Below, in pieces: positions 40,441-49,570 of a stretch of DNA of 64,000 bases. The DNA lies in assembly GCA_910584725.1 (NCBI GenBank), contig CAJUBE010000023.1:1-64000 (forward strand), in the 5' to 3' direction. A program made the translations under genes and the position numbers. Source of the DNA: an uncultured Lachnospiraceae bacterium. Its GTDB lineage: Bacteria > Bacillota > Clostridia > Lachnospirales > Lachnospiraceae. Within the stretch, counting starts at the first letter, position 1, and every line of letters starts with the position of its first letter. The notes beneath the pieces are model-generated. The model had not been told where the DNA came from, searched no databases, and saw only the letters and a list, made by a program, of their open reading frames with translations.

Positions 40441-41943
40441 ATGGAAAAAAGGATGGAAGTATTATACAGCAGCACCAGAGACGGCAGGGAAAAGATTACG
40501 GCGTCCCGGGCAATTTTAAAAGGTTTGTCGGAGGATGGAGGGCTGTTTGTGCCGGATCACATCCCAGCGCTTTCCTGCTCCATGAAAGAGCTTGCGGGCA
40601 AAAGCTATCAGGAGACGGCATATGAAGTGATGAAGCTGTTTCTGACAGATTTTACGGAGGAAGAGCTCAAGAACTGTATTGCGCGCGCTTACGATGAGAA
40701 GTTCGACACGGGAGTGATCGCGCCTCTTGTGGAGGCGGAGGGTGCGTATTATCTGGAACTGTTCCACGGCGCGACCATCGCGTTTAAGGATATGGCGCTG
40801 TCGATTCTGCCCCATTTGATGATCACTTCCGCAAAGAAGAACCATGTGGAGAACGAGATCGTGATTTTGACGGCTACCTCCGGTGATACGGGTAAAGCGG
40901 CTCTTGCGGGCTTTGCGGATGTTGCGGGCACGAAGATTATCGTCTTTTATCCGAAGAACGGTGTCAGCCCGATTCAGGAGAAGCAGATGGTGACCCAGAA
41001 GGGCGACAATACTTTCGTGGTGGGAATCCACGGCAATTTTGACGACGCCCAGACAGGTGTGAAAAAGCTATTCAATGACAAGGAACTGGCAGAGGAGATG
41101 GCTAAGCATGGTTTACAGTTTTCTTCCGCCAACTCCATCAATATCGGCCGGCTGGTGCCCCAGGTGGTCTACTATGTGTACGCCTATGCGCAGCTTTTGA
41201 AGGAAGAGAAGATTCAGGATGGGGAAAAGATCAACGTGGTCGTTCCCACCGGAAACTTTGGCAATATTCTGGCGGCATTTTACGCGAAAAATATGGGTGT
41301 ACCGATTAATAAGCTGATCTGTGCCTCCAATGAAAATAAGGTGCTCTACGATTTCTTCCAGACGGGAGATTATGACAGAAACAGGGAGTTTAAACTTACC
41401 AGCTCCCCCTCCATGGATATTTTGATTTCCAGCAACTTAGAGCGGCTGATCTACCGTATTGCGGGCGGTGACCCGGAGAAGAATGCGGCGTTGATGAAGA
41501 GCCTGACTGAGCAGGGCAGTTATCAGATTACAGAGGAAATGAGAGAGCAGCTTGCCGATTTCTACGGGAATTTTGCCAACGAGCGGGAGACGGCGGACAG
41601 AATCAGAACTATGTATGAAAACACGGGCTATGTGCTCGACACCCACACGGCGGTGGCGAGCGCGGTGTATCAGAAATACGTGTCCGACACGAAGGACGAG
41701 ACGAAGACGGTGATCGCATCCACGGCGAGCCCCTTCAAGTTTACGAGAAGCGTAATGAATGCCATCGACCCGAAGTATGACGCCATGGGTGATTTTGAGC
41801 TGGTGGACGAGCTGTCCAAGATCGGAAATGTGGCCGTGCCAAAAGCCATAGAGGAGATACGCACCGCGCCGGTGCTGCACGATCATGTGTGCGATAAGTC
41901 GGAGATGAAAGCGGCGGTGAAGCAGTTCCTCGGCATGGCATGA
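40441..41943 (+). CDS. thrC: Threonine synthase
   Basis: A 500-residue PLP enzyme that makes threonine from O-phosphohomoserine. YLELFHGATIAFKDMALSILP holds the PLP lysine, ILTATSGDTGKAALAGF and VVVPTGNFGNILAAFYAKNMGVP form the phosphate-binding loops, and SANSINIGRLVPQ is family-typical. The length fits the longer clostridial/fungal-type enzyme. Two in-frame ATGs are possible (40441 and 40453); the ribosome site AGAAGAAAGG ends right before the first, so the true start could be the second. No other threonine gene is near. Confidence 0.94.
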   Translation: MEKRMEVLYSSTRDGREKITASRAILKGLSEDGGLFVPDHIPALSCSMKELAGKSYQETAYEVMKLFLTDFTEEELKNCIARAYDEKFDTGVIAPLVEAEGAYYLELFHGATIAFKDMALSILPHLMITSAKKNHVENEIVILTATSGDTGKAALAGFADVAGTKIIVFYPKNGVSPIQEKQMVTQKGDNTFVVGIHGNFDDAQTGVKKLFNDKELAEEMAKHGLQFSSANSINIGRLVPQVVYYVYAYAQLLKEEKIQDGEKINVVVPTGNFGNILAAFYAKNMGVPINKLICASNENKVLYDFFQTGDYDRNREFKLTSSPSMDILISSNLERLIYRIAGGDPEKNAALMKSLTEQGSYQITEEMREQLADFYGNFANERETADRIRTMYENTGYVLDTHTAVASAVYQKYVSDTKDETKTVIASTASPFKFTRSVMNAIDPKYDAMGDFELVDELSKIGNVAVPKAIEEIRTAPVLHDHVCDKSEMKAAVKQFLGMA

Positions 41944-41990
41944 CAGGACATAAAAGGAATAGAAACAGTGGGAGAGGTTTTAAGTACACA

Positions 41991-42668
41991 ATGAAAAGGG
42001 ATAAAATTTTACTTGCAGGTATCATGTGTGCGGGTTTGCTATTGTTTCCGGGCACGACTGCTTATGTCGATGCGGCTGAGCCGGCAGAAGTGCAGGAGGA
42101 GAGCGAGAAAGTCGATAGCAGGCCGGATTATGTGCTCTATGTGAACAGGGCGTTAAACTGTGTCACCGTTAAAATACAGGAGGAGGACGGCTCCCTGACA
42201 CCGGTAAAAGCGATGGTGTGCTCCTGCGGGCGCGAGGAATCCGCGACGCCGGAGGGGACATTTCGAACCACGAATTATTATGAATGGCGTAAGATGGTGG
42301 ATGATACTTACGGCAGATATGCCGTGCGGTTCAACGGAAAGATTCTTTTTCACTCCGTACCATACATAGAGGAATCGCCTGATACGCTAAAGTGGGAAGA
42401 GTACAATTTATTGGGAGAAAACGCGTCTCTCGGCTGTGTCAGGCTGGCAGCGGAAGATGCCAAATGGATTTATGACAACTGCAAGAGGGGAACGAAGGTA
42501 ATCGTGTATTCCGATACGGAGGAGGCCGGAGAATTGGGGAAACCGTCCGCGGTTCAGATAGATGCGGATTCGCCCTACAGGACATGGGATCCGACGGATG
42601 ACAGCGCTGAGAATCCTTGGTTTGGCGGAGATGGCGCCATAGCGGTTCCGTTTACGGGAATCCAATAA
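41991..42668 (+). CDS. L,D-transpeptidase (YkuD family)
   Basis: A 225-residue exported protein. The signal peptide is MKRDKILLAGIMCAGLLLFPGTTAYVDAA. The catalytic region is ILFHSVPYIEESPD and then ASLGCVRLAAEDAKWIYD, matching the H...S-x-G-C-V-R active site of YkuD enzymes, which make 3-3 peptidoglycan cross-links or attach proteins to them. The start is chosen for the signal peptide; GGGAGAGG lies about 14 bases upstream. The gene follows thrC at a distance of 47 bases and ends at a strong terminator. Confidence 0.87.
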   Translation: MKRDKILLAGIMCAGLLLFPGTTAYVDAAEPAEVQEESEKVDSRPDYVLYVNRALNCVTVKIQEEDGSLTPVKAMVCSCGREESATPEGTFRTTNYYEWRKMVDDTYGRYAVRFNGKILFHSVPYIEESPDTLKWEEYNLLGENASLGCVRLAAEDAKWIYDNCKRGTKVIVYSDTEEAGELGKPSAVQIDADSPYRTWDPTDDSAENPWFGGDGAIAVPFTGIQ

Positions 42669-42680
42669 TTATTATAAAAC

Positions 42681-42718
42681 AAGAGCATTGTGCGATGTCA
42701 GTTTTGCACAATGCTCTT
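42681..42718. terminator. Bidirectional terminator between the L,D-transpeptidase and citrate synthase genes
   Basis: AAGAGCATTGTGC and GCACAATGCTCTT form a perfect 13-base-pair stem around twelve bases. A TTTTAT tract follows on the minus strand and TATCGTTA on the plus strand. Confidence 0.85.
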
Positions 42719-42727
42719 ATCGTTATG

Positions 42728-44098
42728 TCAGGCATTTCTGTCAAGAAGTTTTTCGTAATCCCTGTCCACGCAGATCGTCTTGTAAGCGGGACGGATGATC
42801 TTGCCGTTGTTTGCCAGCTCCTCCATGCGGTGGGCGCTCCAGCCCACGATTCTGGCGATAGCGAAGATCGGCGTGTACAGCTCCATCGGCAGATTTAACA
42901 TACTGTACACGAAGCCGGAGTAGAAATCCACGTTGATGTTGACGCCCTTGTAGATGGGGCGTTCCTCCGCAATCAGTTCAGGGGACAGCCGCTCCACCAG
43001 ATTATAGAGGGCAAATTCTTCCTGCAGGCCCTTCTCATTGGAAAGCCTTTCCACGAAGGATTTGAAGATAATGGCACGAGGATCGGATTTCGAGTACACC
43101 GCATGTCCCACGCCGTAGATCAGGCCCGCATGGTCAAAGGCTTCCTTGTGGAGCAGTTTTTTCAGATAATCTGCCACCTGGCCTTCATTGCTCCAGTCAG
43201 ATACTTCCCGTTTCATTTCTTCAAACATCTTCACCACTTTGATATTGGCACCGCCGTGGCGGGGGCCTTTTAAGGAGCCGATGGCCGCCGCGATCACGGA
43301 ATATGTGTCCGTCAGGGAGGAGGTAACCACATGGGTGGTGAAGGAGGAGTTGTTACCGCCGCCGTGTTCCATATGCAGGATCAGGGCGATATCCAGAACT
43401 CTTGCCTCCAGAGGCGTGTATTTATTGTCGGGCCGCAGAATATGTAGAATATTTTCCGCGTTGGACAGATGTAACTGTGGTTGATGAATGTATAAGCTTT
43501 CTCCGTTGTGGTAGTGGTTGTAAGCCTGATAGCCGTAGATGGACAACATCGGGAAAAGCGCGATCAGCTGTAAGCACTGTCTGAGCACATTCGGCAGGGA
43601 GGTGTCGTCGGCTCTGTCATCGTAGGAGTAGAGCGTCAGTACACATCTGGCCAGCGTGTTCATCATATCGTTGCTGGGTGCCTTCATAATGATATCCCGC
43701 ACGAAACTGGTGGGCAGGGATCGGTAGCTGTTTAAAAGCTTTGTGAAGTCTTCCAGCTCTTTTTCATTTGGCAGTTTGTCAAAGAGAAGAAGATAAGTAA
43801 CCTCCTCAAAGCCGAAACGACCGTCCGCAGAAAAACCGTCCACCAGATCCTTGACATTATATCCCCGGTAGAAGAGTTTGCCGTGGGTGGGAACCTGCAC
43901 GCCGTCCACGATCTTGTTGGCGCGCACATCGGAAATGTTGGTCAGACCCGCCAGTACACCTTTACCGTTTAAATCTCTTAAGCCGCGCTTTACGTCAAAT
44001 TTGGTAAAAAGTTCCGTATCAATAATGCCGGCCTGTTCACTCATATTGGCAAGCCGCACAATTTCGGGGGTAATTTCAGAAAAACTATTCTGTTCCAT
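42728..44098 (-). CDS. gltA: Citrate synthase
   Basis: A 456-residue citrate (Si)-synthase, condensing acetyl-CoA with oxaloacetate. The active-site motifs are LHMEHGGGNNSSFTTHVV, LIYGVGHAVYSKSDPRA and NVNVDFYSGFVYSMLNLP (Asp), and SLKGPRHGGANIKV. The ATG at 44098 is chosen because AAGGAGG is 7 bases upstream; an open frame back to 44236 is without a site. It is one of few TCA-type genes expected in a fermentative clostridium, probably for glutamate synthesis. It is divergent from deoC. Confidence 0.93.
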   Translation of the reverse strand: MEQNSFSEITPEIVRLANMSEQAGIIDTELFTKFDVKRGLRDLNGKGVLAGLTNISDVRANKIVDGVQVPTHGKLFYRGYNVKDLVDGFSADGRFGFEEVTYLLLFDKLPNEKELEDFTKLLNSYRSLPTSFVRDIIMKAPSNDMMNTLARCVLTLYSYDDRADDTSLPNVLRQCLQLIALFPMLSIYGYQAYNHYHNGESLYIHQPQLHLSNAENILHILRPDNKYTPLEARVLDIALILHMEHGGGNNSSFTTHVVTSSLTDTYSVIAAAIGSLKGPRHGGANIKVVKMFEEMKREVSDWSNEGQVADYLKKLLHKEAFDHAGLIYGVGHAVYSKSDPRAIIFKSFVERLSNEKGLQEEFALYNLVERLSPELIAEERPIYKGVNINVDFYSGFVYSMLNLPMELYTPIFAIARIVGWSAHRMEELANNGKIIRPAYKTICVDRDYEKLLDRNA

Positions 44099-44185
44099 AT
44101 ATGTACCTCCTTCTTTCAGAAAACAGATGTTGCTTTGTGACAAAAACGGCGCAGGGATACGGTTCATCCTTGCACCGACTTTATT

Positions 44186-44215
44186 ATCATACCATGAAAA
44201 ATGGGATGGAAACAA
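44186..44215 (-). promoter_or_regulatory. Probable promoter of citrate synthase
   Basis: On the minus strand, TTGTTT and TATGAT are separated by 18 bases, about 90 bases before the start codon. The rest of 44237-44393 is AT-rich and probably contains the deoC promoter, but no clear match was found. Confidence 0.4.
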
Positions 44216-44393
44216 GAAAAATAAGTAATTTAACAAATATTTAATATTATGTTAACAAAATTTACTCACGAAATAGTAAAATAGTACCAGACAGGAATGC
44301 GTATAATTTGCCTTTTTGGAGTGGAAATTTTTGGCGGCAGGGATTACAATATAAAAGATACGGCAAACGGAACCGGATGGGAGAGGAGCAGAC

Positions 44394-45041
44394 ATGGACA
44401 GAAAAGAAATTTTAAAGCGGGTAGATCACACACTGTTGAAGGCATATGCCACATGGGAGGATATCGCGGCTCTCTGCGACGAAGCGATTGCGTTCCAAAC
44501 CGCGTCGGTCTGCGTGCCGCCCGCTTATATCGGGCGAATTCATGAAACCTACGGGGACAAAATCAATATCTGCACCGTGGTGGGATTCCCTCTGGGCTAC
44601 AGCGTGACGGAAGCGAAGCTGGCTGAGACGCAGAAGGCCATTGCGGACGGCGCAAATGAGATTGACATGGTTATAAACATCAGTGACGTGAAAAACGGGC
44701 TTTACCAGAAAGTGGAGGAGGAGATCCGTGCGCTGAAGAAGGCTTGCGGGGATAACATATTAAAAGTAATTGTCGAGACCTGTTATCTGACGCGGGAGGA
44801 GAAGATTGCTATGTGCCGCGCGGTGACCGCGGCAGGCGCGGACTATATCAAGACTTCCACGGGCTTTGGCACGGGCGGGGCGACGCTGGAGGATGTGAAG
44901 CTCTTTAGGGAGCATATCGGCCCGGATGTGAAAATCAAGGCGGCGGGCGGCATCTCCACGCTGGAGGATTTGGAAGCCTTTGTGGAGGCAGGCTGTGATC
45001 GGATCGGCACATCGAGGGCGGTCGGCCTGCTCCGGGAGTAA
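44394..45041 (+). CDS. deoC: Deoxyribose-phosphate aldolase
   Basis: A 215-residue class I aldolase cleaving 2-deoxyribose 5-phosphate to glyceraldehyde 3-phosphate and acetaldehyde in nucleoside breakdown. VDHTLLKAYAT begins the fold, VVGFPLGYSVTEAKLAET and NEIDMVINISDVKNG are conserved, and GADYIKTSTGFGTGGAT carries the Schiff-base Lys. AAAGAAGG-type sequence is replaced here by GGAGAGGAG 6 bases upstream of the ATG. No other nucleoside gene adjoins it. Confidence 0.94.
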   Translation: MDRKEILKRVDHTLLKAYATWEDIAALCDEAIAFQTASVCVPPAYIGRIHETYGDKINICTVVGFPLGYSVTEAKLAETQKAIADGANEIDMVINISDVKNGLYQKVEEEIRALKKACGDNILKVIVETCYLTREEKIAMCRAVTAAGADYIKTSTGFGTGGATLEDVKLFREHIGPDVKIKAAGGISTLEDLEAFVEAGCDRIGTSRAVGLLRE

Positions 45042-45078
45042 GTTTATAGTTTTTTAGGAAATTTTTCCTATTTTCTGT

Positions 45079-45160
45079 TTGTTTTTTTGCCCTTTAGGCG
45101 GTATAATATAATAAACATGGGCAGACGTCCGATGCGATCGGACATGGAGCGCGTAAGCGC
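45079..45160 (+). promoter_or_regulatory. Flagellin promoter and structured 5' leader
   Basis: TTGTTT (45079-45084) and TATAAT (45102-45107) are 17 bases apart. No sigma-28 consensus was seen. The leader holds the hairpin GTCCGAT-GCG-ATCGGAC (45127-45143) and GCGC-GTAA-GCGC (about 45149-45160), with GGA motifs between and after them. In Bacillus the flagellin leader is a CsrA-binding target; the GGA spacing here would allow the same, as inference. Confidence 0.45.
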
Positions 45161-45199
45161 GGGTTTGTGAGTCTAATATTAAGGAAGGAGCGTGCATAT

Positions 45200-45967
45200 A
45201 TGAACGTGGGTGCGGTATCATCTCAAAAGAATCTCTTTTGGGCATATTCCCATCTTTCCAGCGGAAAGCGGATCAATACGGCGAAGGATGACGCAGCTGG
45301 GCTTGCCATTGCAAATCGAATGAAAACGCAGGAAACAGGCTATCAGGTTGGCGCGGATAACGCGGGTATGGCCATCGGTGCTTCCAACGTAGCGGAGGGC
45401 GCTCTGGGCGGTATGTCGGATTATTTGCAGAGAATCCGTGAGCTCGCCGTGAAATCCATGAATGGGATCAATTCCGATGCAGATAAGCAGATTTACCAGA
45501 AAGAAATCGATCAGCTCAAACAGGGTATAGAAGGGCTGGCAAGGGATACCAGCTTTAACGAGCAGAAGCTTTTGGACGGCAGTATGGCGGATATGGCGAT
45601 TGCGACTTCCCCGAACGGCGGCAGTATGCATATCCAGATGGAGAATTCTACATTGGAGGCTCTGGGCATCGCTGATCTGGATGTCACGTCCAAGGATTTC
45701 AGCCTGGAAGCGATAGATAAGGCGATGGATATGGTATCCCAGCGCAGAAGCAGTCTGGGCGCGTCCACAAACGCTTTGCAGTATACGCGTAATTTCAACA
45801 ATTCTGCGGCGATCAATCAGCTTTCATCCAGAAGCCGTATAGAGGATCTGGATTTCCCGAAGGCGATTGCGAAGAAGAAACAGGACGAAGTGTTCGGACA
45901 GTATCGGATAGCGATGCTGCGTCGGCAGATGGACGAGAAGAGGAAGTCCACAATGGCATTTTTCTAA
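45200..45967 (+). CDS. Short flagellin-like protein
   Basis: A 255-residue flagellin family protein. The N-terminal D1 region is clear (HLSSGKRINTAKDDAAGLAIANRMKTQETGYQVGADNAGMAI, then LQRIRELAVKSMNGINSDADKQIYQKEIDQL), and the C-terminal counterpart is LGASTNALQYTRNFNNSAAINQLSSRSRIEDLDF. The central variable domain is nearly absent. Two parts deviate: the first dozen residues (MNVGAVSSQKNLFWAYS) and the last 25, which end in MDEKRKSTMAFF instead of the usual LLQ/NxLA helix needed for assembly. It could be a minor or modified filament protein. AAGGAAGGAG precedes the ATG. Confidence 0.85.
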   Translation: MNVGAVSSQKNLFWAYSHLSSGKRINTAKDDAAGLAIANRMKTQETGYQVGADNAGMAIGASNVAEGALGGMSDYLQRIRELAVKSMNGINSDADKQIYQKEIDQLKQGIEGLARDTSFNEQKLLDGSMADMAIATSPNGGSMHIQMENSTLEALGIADLDVTSKDFSLEAIDKAMDMVSQRRSSLGASTNALQYTRNFNNSAAINQLSSRSRIEDLDFPKAIAKKKQDEVFGQYRIAMLRRQMDEKRKSTMAFF

Positions 45968-46042
45968 ATTTTTATCTGAGAAATGCACAGCACTTTTCGT
46001 CTATTGACTTTTTAAAGGCTGTCTGCGATAATAACGTGAGAA

Positions 46043-46150
46043 ATGCGAAAAGTACTTCCAAAGACGTCCCGCCATAGGACGAAACATCAAGAGGTACTAA
46101 GTTTCGCATAGGAGAATGCCAAAATACTGCATTCTCCGCATTGACATGCG
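46043..46150 (+). repeat. Modular palindromic repeat, copy J
   Basis: The outer arms are ATGCGAAA/TTTCGCAT; the middle arms (AGTACTTCC against GAGGTACT) and inner stem (GTCCCGCC against GGACGAAAC) are partly decayed. Hairpin 2 (46111-46137) has one mismatch. It lies 25 kb from the main cluster of copies, between the flagellin gene and pckA. Confidence 0.85.
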
Positions 46151-46228
46151 AGGGACATTCGGGATGCCGGAGAGTTATTCTTCGGATATTCCGTGAACCA
46201 ATACAATTTTTAAGGAGGAGAACGTAAA

Positions 46229-47944
46229 ATGGCAACAAAAGCGTATTATCCCATTTCCGAGATTGGCGCAGGGAAGGCTGGTTTTTCCAAAACCCGTTCC
46301 ATTATTGAGGCGGCTTTCTACGGGAACAACGTAGTTAAAGTAAACACCTTGAGAGAGGCTTATGAGCTGGCGAAGAACTCACCCGGTACCGTGGTGACGG
46401 ATATGCCGGTTAAGGATGGCGAGACCTTCGGTCTTCCCGCTGATGCCAAGGTTCTGTTATTCAACGACGGTGCGGTAACCGGTCGTTATGCTGCAGCGCG
46501 CCGCATCAAAGGCGAGCCCGGCGTAGATGAGGCAAAGTTAGATAAAGTGGTTATGGACGCAATCTATGAGACGCGCTGGAAAACCATGTATCATGCAGAG
46601 TGCTTCGTAGGTCTTGACCCTGAATTTATGGCAAAGGCTCACCTTCTGATTCCGGAAGGGGAGGAGAACCTGCTCTACAACTGGATGATTAACTTCCAGT
46701 ATATGTCTGACGAGTACGTGAAGATGTACAAGAAGTCCCAGCCCATCGGCGGCGGCAAGGAGCCTGATATCTATATCTTCTCCGATCCCCAGTGGGCGCC
46801 CCACGAGGCTCCCGATGTGGATTACAGCTGCTTAAGCGATCCCTTGACCCTGTGCTATTTCGACACCAACGAGAACTGCGCTGCAATCCTCGGCATGAAG
46901 TATTTCGGTGAGCACAAGAAGGGCACACTGACCATGGCATGGGCGCTTGCGAACAGGAACGGTTACGCATCCTGCCACGGCGGACAGAAAGAGTACTCCT
47001 TAGAGGGCGGCAAGAAGTTCGTTGCCTCCGTATATGGCCTGTCAGGTTCCGGTAAGTCCACCCTGACCCATGCGAAACATGACGGCAAGTACGATGCGTT
47101 CGGCGGCATCAAGGTGCTTCACGATGACGCTTTCATCATCAACAGCGATACCTGTGCGTCCATCGCTCTTGAGCCTACCTACTTTGATAAGACAGCGGAT
47201 TATCCGACCGGCTGCCCGGATAACGAGTATCTGTTATCTGCTCAGAACTGCTCCTGCACCATGGACAGCGAGGGCAAGATCCAGCTCGTTACCGAGGATA
47301 TCAGAAACGGTAACGGCCGTGCGATTAAGTCCAAATTATGGTCTCCTAACCGTGTAGATAAGATCGACGCACCCGTGAATGCGATCTTCTGGATTATGAA
47401 AGATCCTACGATTCCGCCGATTATCAAGTTAAAAGGTTCCGCACTGGCATCCGTTATGGGCGCAACGTTGGCTACCAAGACTTCTTCCGCAGAGCGTGTG
47501 GCTGCCGGCACAGACTTGAATGCGATCCGTATCGTGCCTTACGCTAACCCCTTCAGAACTTATCCTCTGGTAAACGACTATGAGAAGTTCAAGAAGCTGG
47601 TTGAGGAGAAAAACGTTGACTGCTACATCGTCAACACCGGCGATTTCATGGGTCACAAGTGCCAGAAGGAAGATACGCTGGGCATCCTTGAGACCATCGT
47701 TGAGGGCAAAGCGAAATTCGAGCAGTGGGGACCGTTCGAGGATATCGAAATTATGAACGATTGGAACGGCAAGACAGGCGATTTCACACCTGACTTAAAT
47801 GACGCTGATTACAAGGCTCAGCTGAAGAGTGCTATGCAGACCCGTGTAAATGCGGTTAAGGGCTTTGCGGAGAAGAAGGAAGGTTATGACAAGCTTCCCG
47901 ACGAGGCGCTTGCAGCTCTTGAGAAGCTGGTTAACGCTCTGTAA
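46229..47944 (+). CDS. pckA: Phosphoenolpyruvate carboxykinase (ATP)
   Basis: A 571-residue enzyme interconverting oxaloacetate + ATP and phosphoenolpyruvate + CO2 + ADP. The kinase P-loop is VYGLSGSGKSTLTHAKHDG, KVLHDDAFIINSDT is the second metal site, and YHAECFVGLDPEF and RIVPYANPFRTYPL are conserved in the ATP-type family. The ribosome site AAGGAGGAG is 8 bases before the ATG. Codon use is strongly biased, suggesting high expression. In fermentative gut clostridia the enzyme often runs toward oxaloacetate; that direction is inference. A terminator follows. Confidence 0.94.
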   Translation: MATKAYYPISEIGAGKAGFSKTRSIIEAAFYGNNVVKVNTLREAYELAKNSPGTVVTDMPVKDGETFGLPADAKVLLFNDGAVTGRYAAARRIKGEPGVDEAKLDKVVMDAIYETRWKTMYHAECFVGLDPEFMAKAHLLIPEGEENLLYNWMINFQYMSDEYVKMYKKSQPIGGGKEPDIYIFSDPQWAPHEAPDVDYSCLSDPLTLCYFDTNENCAAILGMKYFGEHKKGTLTMAWALANRNGYASCHGGQKEYSLEGGKKFVASVYGLSGSGKSTLTHAKHDGKYDAFGGIKVLHDDAFIINSDTCASIALEPTYFDKTADYPTGCPDNEYLLSAQNCSCTMDSEGKIQLVTEDIRNGNGRAIKSKLWSPNRVDKIDAPVNAIFWIMKDPTIPPIIKLKGSALASVMGATLATKTSSAERVAAGTDLNAIRIVPYANPFRTYPLVNDYEKFKKLVEEKNVDCYIVNTGDFMGHKCQKEDTLGILETIVEGKAKFEQWGPFEDIEIMNDWNGKTGDFTPDLNDADYKAQLKSAMQTRVNAVKGFAEKKEGYDKLPDEALAALEKLVNAL

Positions 47945-47973
47945 TTGAAAGGGTATTTTTATACAGGTAAAAA

Positions 47974-48012
47974 AGTGTATCCGGGAATCGTCTGATTTTC
48001 GGATACATTTTT
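47974..48012 (+). terminator. Terminator after pckA
   Basis: GTGTATCCG pairs with CGGATACAT (one wobble) across a sixteen-base loop, followed by TTTTT. Confidence 0.8.
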
Positions 48013-48030
48013 CACTTATGGGGGATATGT

Positions 48031-49263
48031 ATGTATCGTTGTGAAATTTGTTTTTATATGATGACAGAACAGGATGAATTGTTTGATGCCCTGAAAGAGC
48101 TTTTGCCGCTTCCGCACTTTGCGCACGAATATTTGAGAAGCGCGGAGCCGGACGAGGCGTTGGCCGGCAGGGCGGATGTGATTCTGGCGGATATCAGCCG
48201 GACGCAGATGGAGAAGACGGTTGCTACTCTGCTTTCCTGCAGAAAGCAGGGAGCGGAGCTGATTTTTCTTGCGGATAAGGAACAGGCGGCGACTCTGACC
48301 TTGCAGGATGGTGAAAATATTACGGATATCTGGATCATGCCGTTATTGGTATCCGAATTCAGGTTTCGTCTGATCCGCTGGCAGAAGACATACAAGATGA
48401 GCAGGGATCTCTGGCAGGCGCAAAGCTACCTCGATGCGACGATTAACAGTGTTCCCCATCTGATCTGGTATAAAAACAAGAAGGGCGCCCACATGAAGGT
48501 CAACGAGGCATTCTGCAAGGCGGTCAATAAGACAATGGACCAGATTGAGGGGCACGGCCACTATTATATCTGGGATATTGACCCGGATGAGTATGCCAAA
48601 GGCGAATTTATCTGCATGGAATCGGAATACGAGGTAATGGAAAAGAGAGAGACTTGCGTTTTTGATGAAACGGTCAAGATCGGGGACAGTATGCGCGAAT
48701 TGAAAACCTATAAGTCACCGCTGTTTGATTTGGATGGAAGCGTTATGGGAACCGTAGGTGTTGCGATTGATGTGACGCAGGAACGACTTTATGAGCAGAT
48801 GATGATAAAGAACGCAAACACGGACTTCCTTACAGGTTTGTATAACAGACGGTATGTGTATGAGTTTATTGACAAACAGGGGGATGGGCATTTGGCGGTG
48901 TTCTGTATTGATCTGGATCACTTTAAGAGCGTCAATGATATTTATGGTCATCATGAGGGCGATAAGGCGCTGGTTCTCACGGCAAAGACGCTTCAGGACA
49001 GCATATCGGAGGGGCTGATCGCACGTATGGGAGGTGATGAGTTCCTTGTGGTGATCGTCGGGGCGCGCACGGAAGATGAGGTAGAGCGGACGAGGCGAAT
49101 GATCAAGGAGCGGCTGGATGGGGAATATGCGAGGCACGAAAATTTTTGGAATATTTCCGCCAGTGTGGGAGCCGCTTATTCTCTGACCGGGAAGGAGTCT
49201 TTCCATCAGTTATTTCACAAAGCGGATGAATTGATGTATCAGGAAAAGGAAAGCAACAGGTAG
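48031..49263 (+). CDS. Diguanylate cyclase with PAS domain
   Basis: A 410-residue cytoplasmic protein. The first 110 residues resemble a degenerate receiver domain. Residues 128-250 form a PAS domain (DATINSVPHLIWYKNKKGAHMKVNEAFCKAV, ending VGVAIDVTQERLYE). The C-terminal GGDEF domain has NTDFLTGLYNRRYVYEF, CIDLDHFKSVNDIYGHHEGDKAL and the active-site ARMGGDEFLVV. The RxxD inhibitory site that normally precedes GGDEF is absent, so product inhibition is unlikely. It makes cyclic di-GMP from GTP. GGGGGAT precedes the ATG. Its promoter was not identified. Confidence 0.9.
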   Translation: MYRCEICFYMMTEQDELFDALKELLPLPHFAHEYLRSAEPDEALAGRADVILADISRTQMEKTVATLLSCRKQGAELIFLADKEQAATLTLQDGENITDIWIMPLLVSEFRFRLIRWQKTYKMSRDLWQAQSYLDATINSVPHLIWYKNKKGAHMKVNEAFCKAVNKTMDQIEGHGHYYIWDIDPDEYAKGEFICMESEYEVMEKRETCVFDETVKIGDSMRELKTYKSPLFDLDGSVMGTVGVAIDVTQERLYEQMMIKNANTDFLTGLYNRRYVYEFIDKQGDGHLAVFCIDLDHFKSVNDIYGHHEGDKALVLTAKTLQDSISEGLIARMGGDEFLVVIVGARTEDEVERTRRMIKERLDGEYARHENFWNISASVGAAYSLTGKESFHQLFHKADELMYQEKESNR

Positions 49264-49282
49264 CAATAGGTAAAAAATTCTG

Positions 49283-49311
49283 TTGTATTTCGCGGTCAAT
49301 TCGGATATAAT
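49283..49311 (+). promoter_or_regulatory. Promoter of the 6S RNA candidate
   Basis: TTGTAT (49283-49288) and TATAAT (49306-49311) are separated by 17 bases and lie immediately before the structured RNA, in the gap after the cyclase gene. Confidence 0.65.
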
Positions 49312-49317
49312 AGAGAT

Positions 49318-49497
49318 AACCTGAAATGTGCGATAAAGTCTTGTTATTTTGAACCTACAGATACTTTAAACGGGATTCCTACATTGTCATATAGATGTCA
49401 GGCCTCCAGCCTTTAAGGCATTACGCAGTGGAAGACAGAAGTATGGTTGCGGTTACCCACCTAGCGTTGCTAGGAGTCAAAATACAAGATCCGGCAT
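49318..49497 (+). ncRNA. ssrS: 6S RNA candidate
   Basis: A 180-base noncoding stretch between its own promoter and a terminator. The ends close through TCTTGTTATTTTGA (49339-49352) and TCAAAATACAAGA (49477-49489), with a perfect CCTAGC-GTT-GCTAGG hairpin (49460-49474) near the right arm. Segments such as TACTTTAAACGGGATTCC and GGTTACCCACCTAGC look like those I associate with 6S RNA of Lachnospiraceae, which binds RNA polymerase holoenzyme and slows sigma-A transcription in stationary phase. The identification rests on memory of those segments plus the long closing stem; a covariance-model search was not possible. Confidence 0.65.
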
Positions 49498-49520
49498 TTT
49501 GGGGGTATATACAAAAGATG

Positions 49521-49552
49521 GAAAAGCAGTCGTCATGTACGGCTGCTTTTGC
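49521..49552 (+). terminator. Terminator downstream of the 6S RNA candidate
   Basis: AAAAGCAGTCGT pairs with ACGGCTGCTTTT (one wobble) around CATGT, followed by GC. It separates the RNA from ddh. Confidence 0.75.
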
Positions 49553-49570
49553 AGATATGGAGGATGAAGA

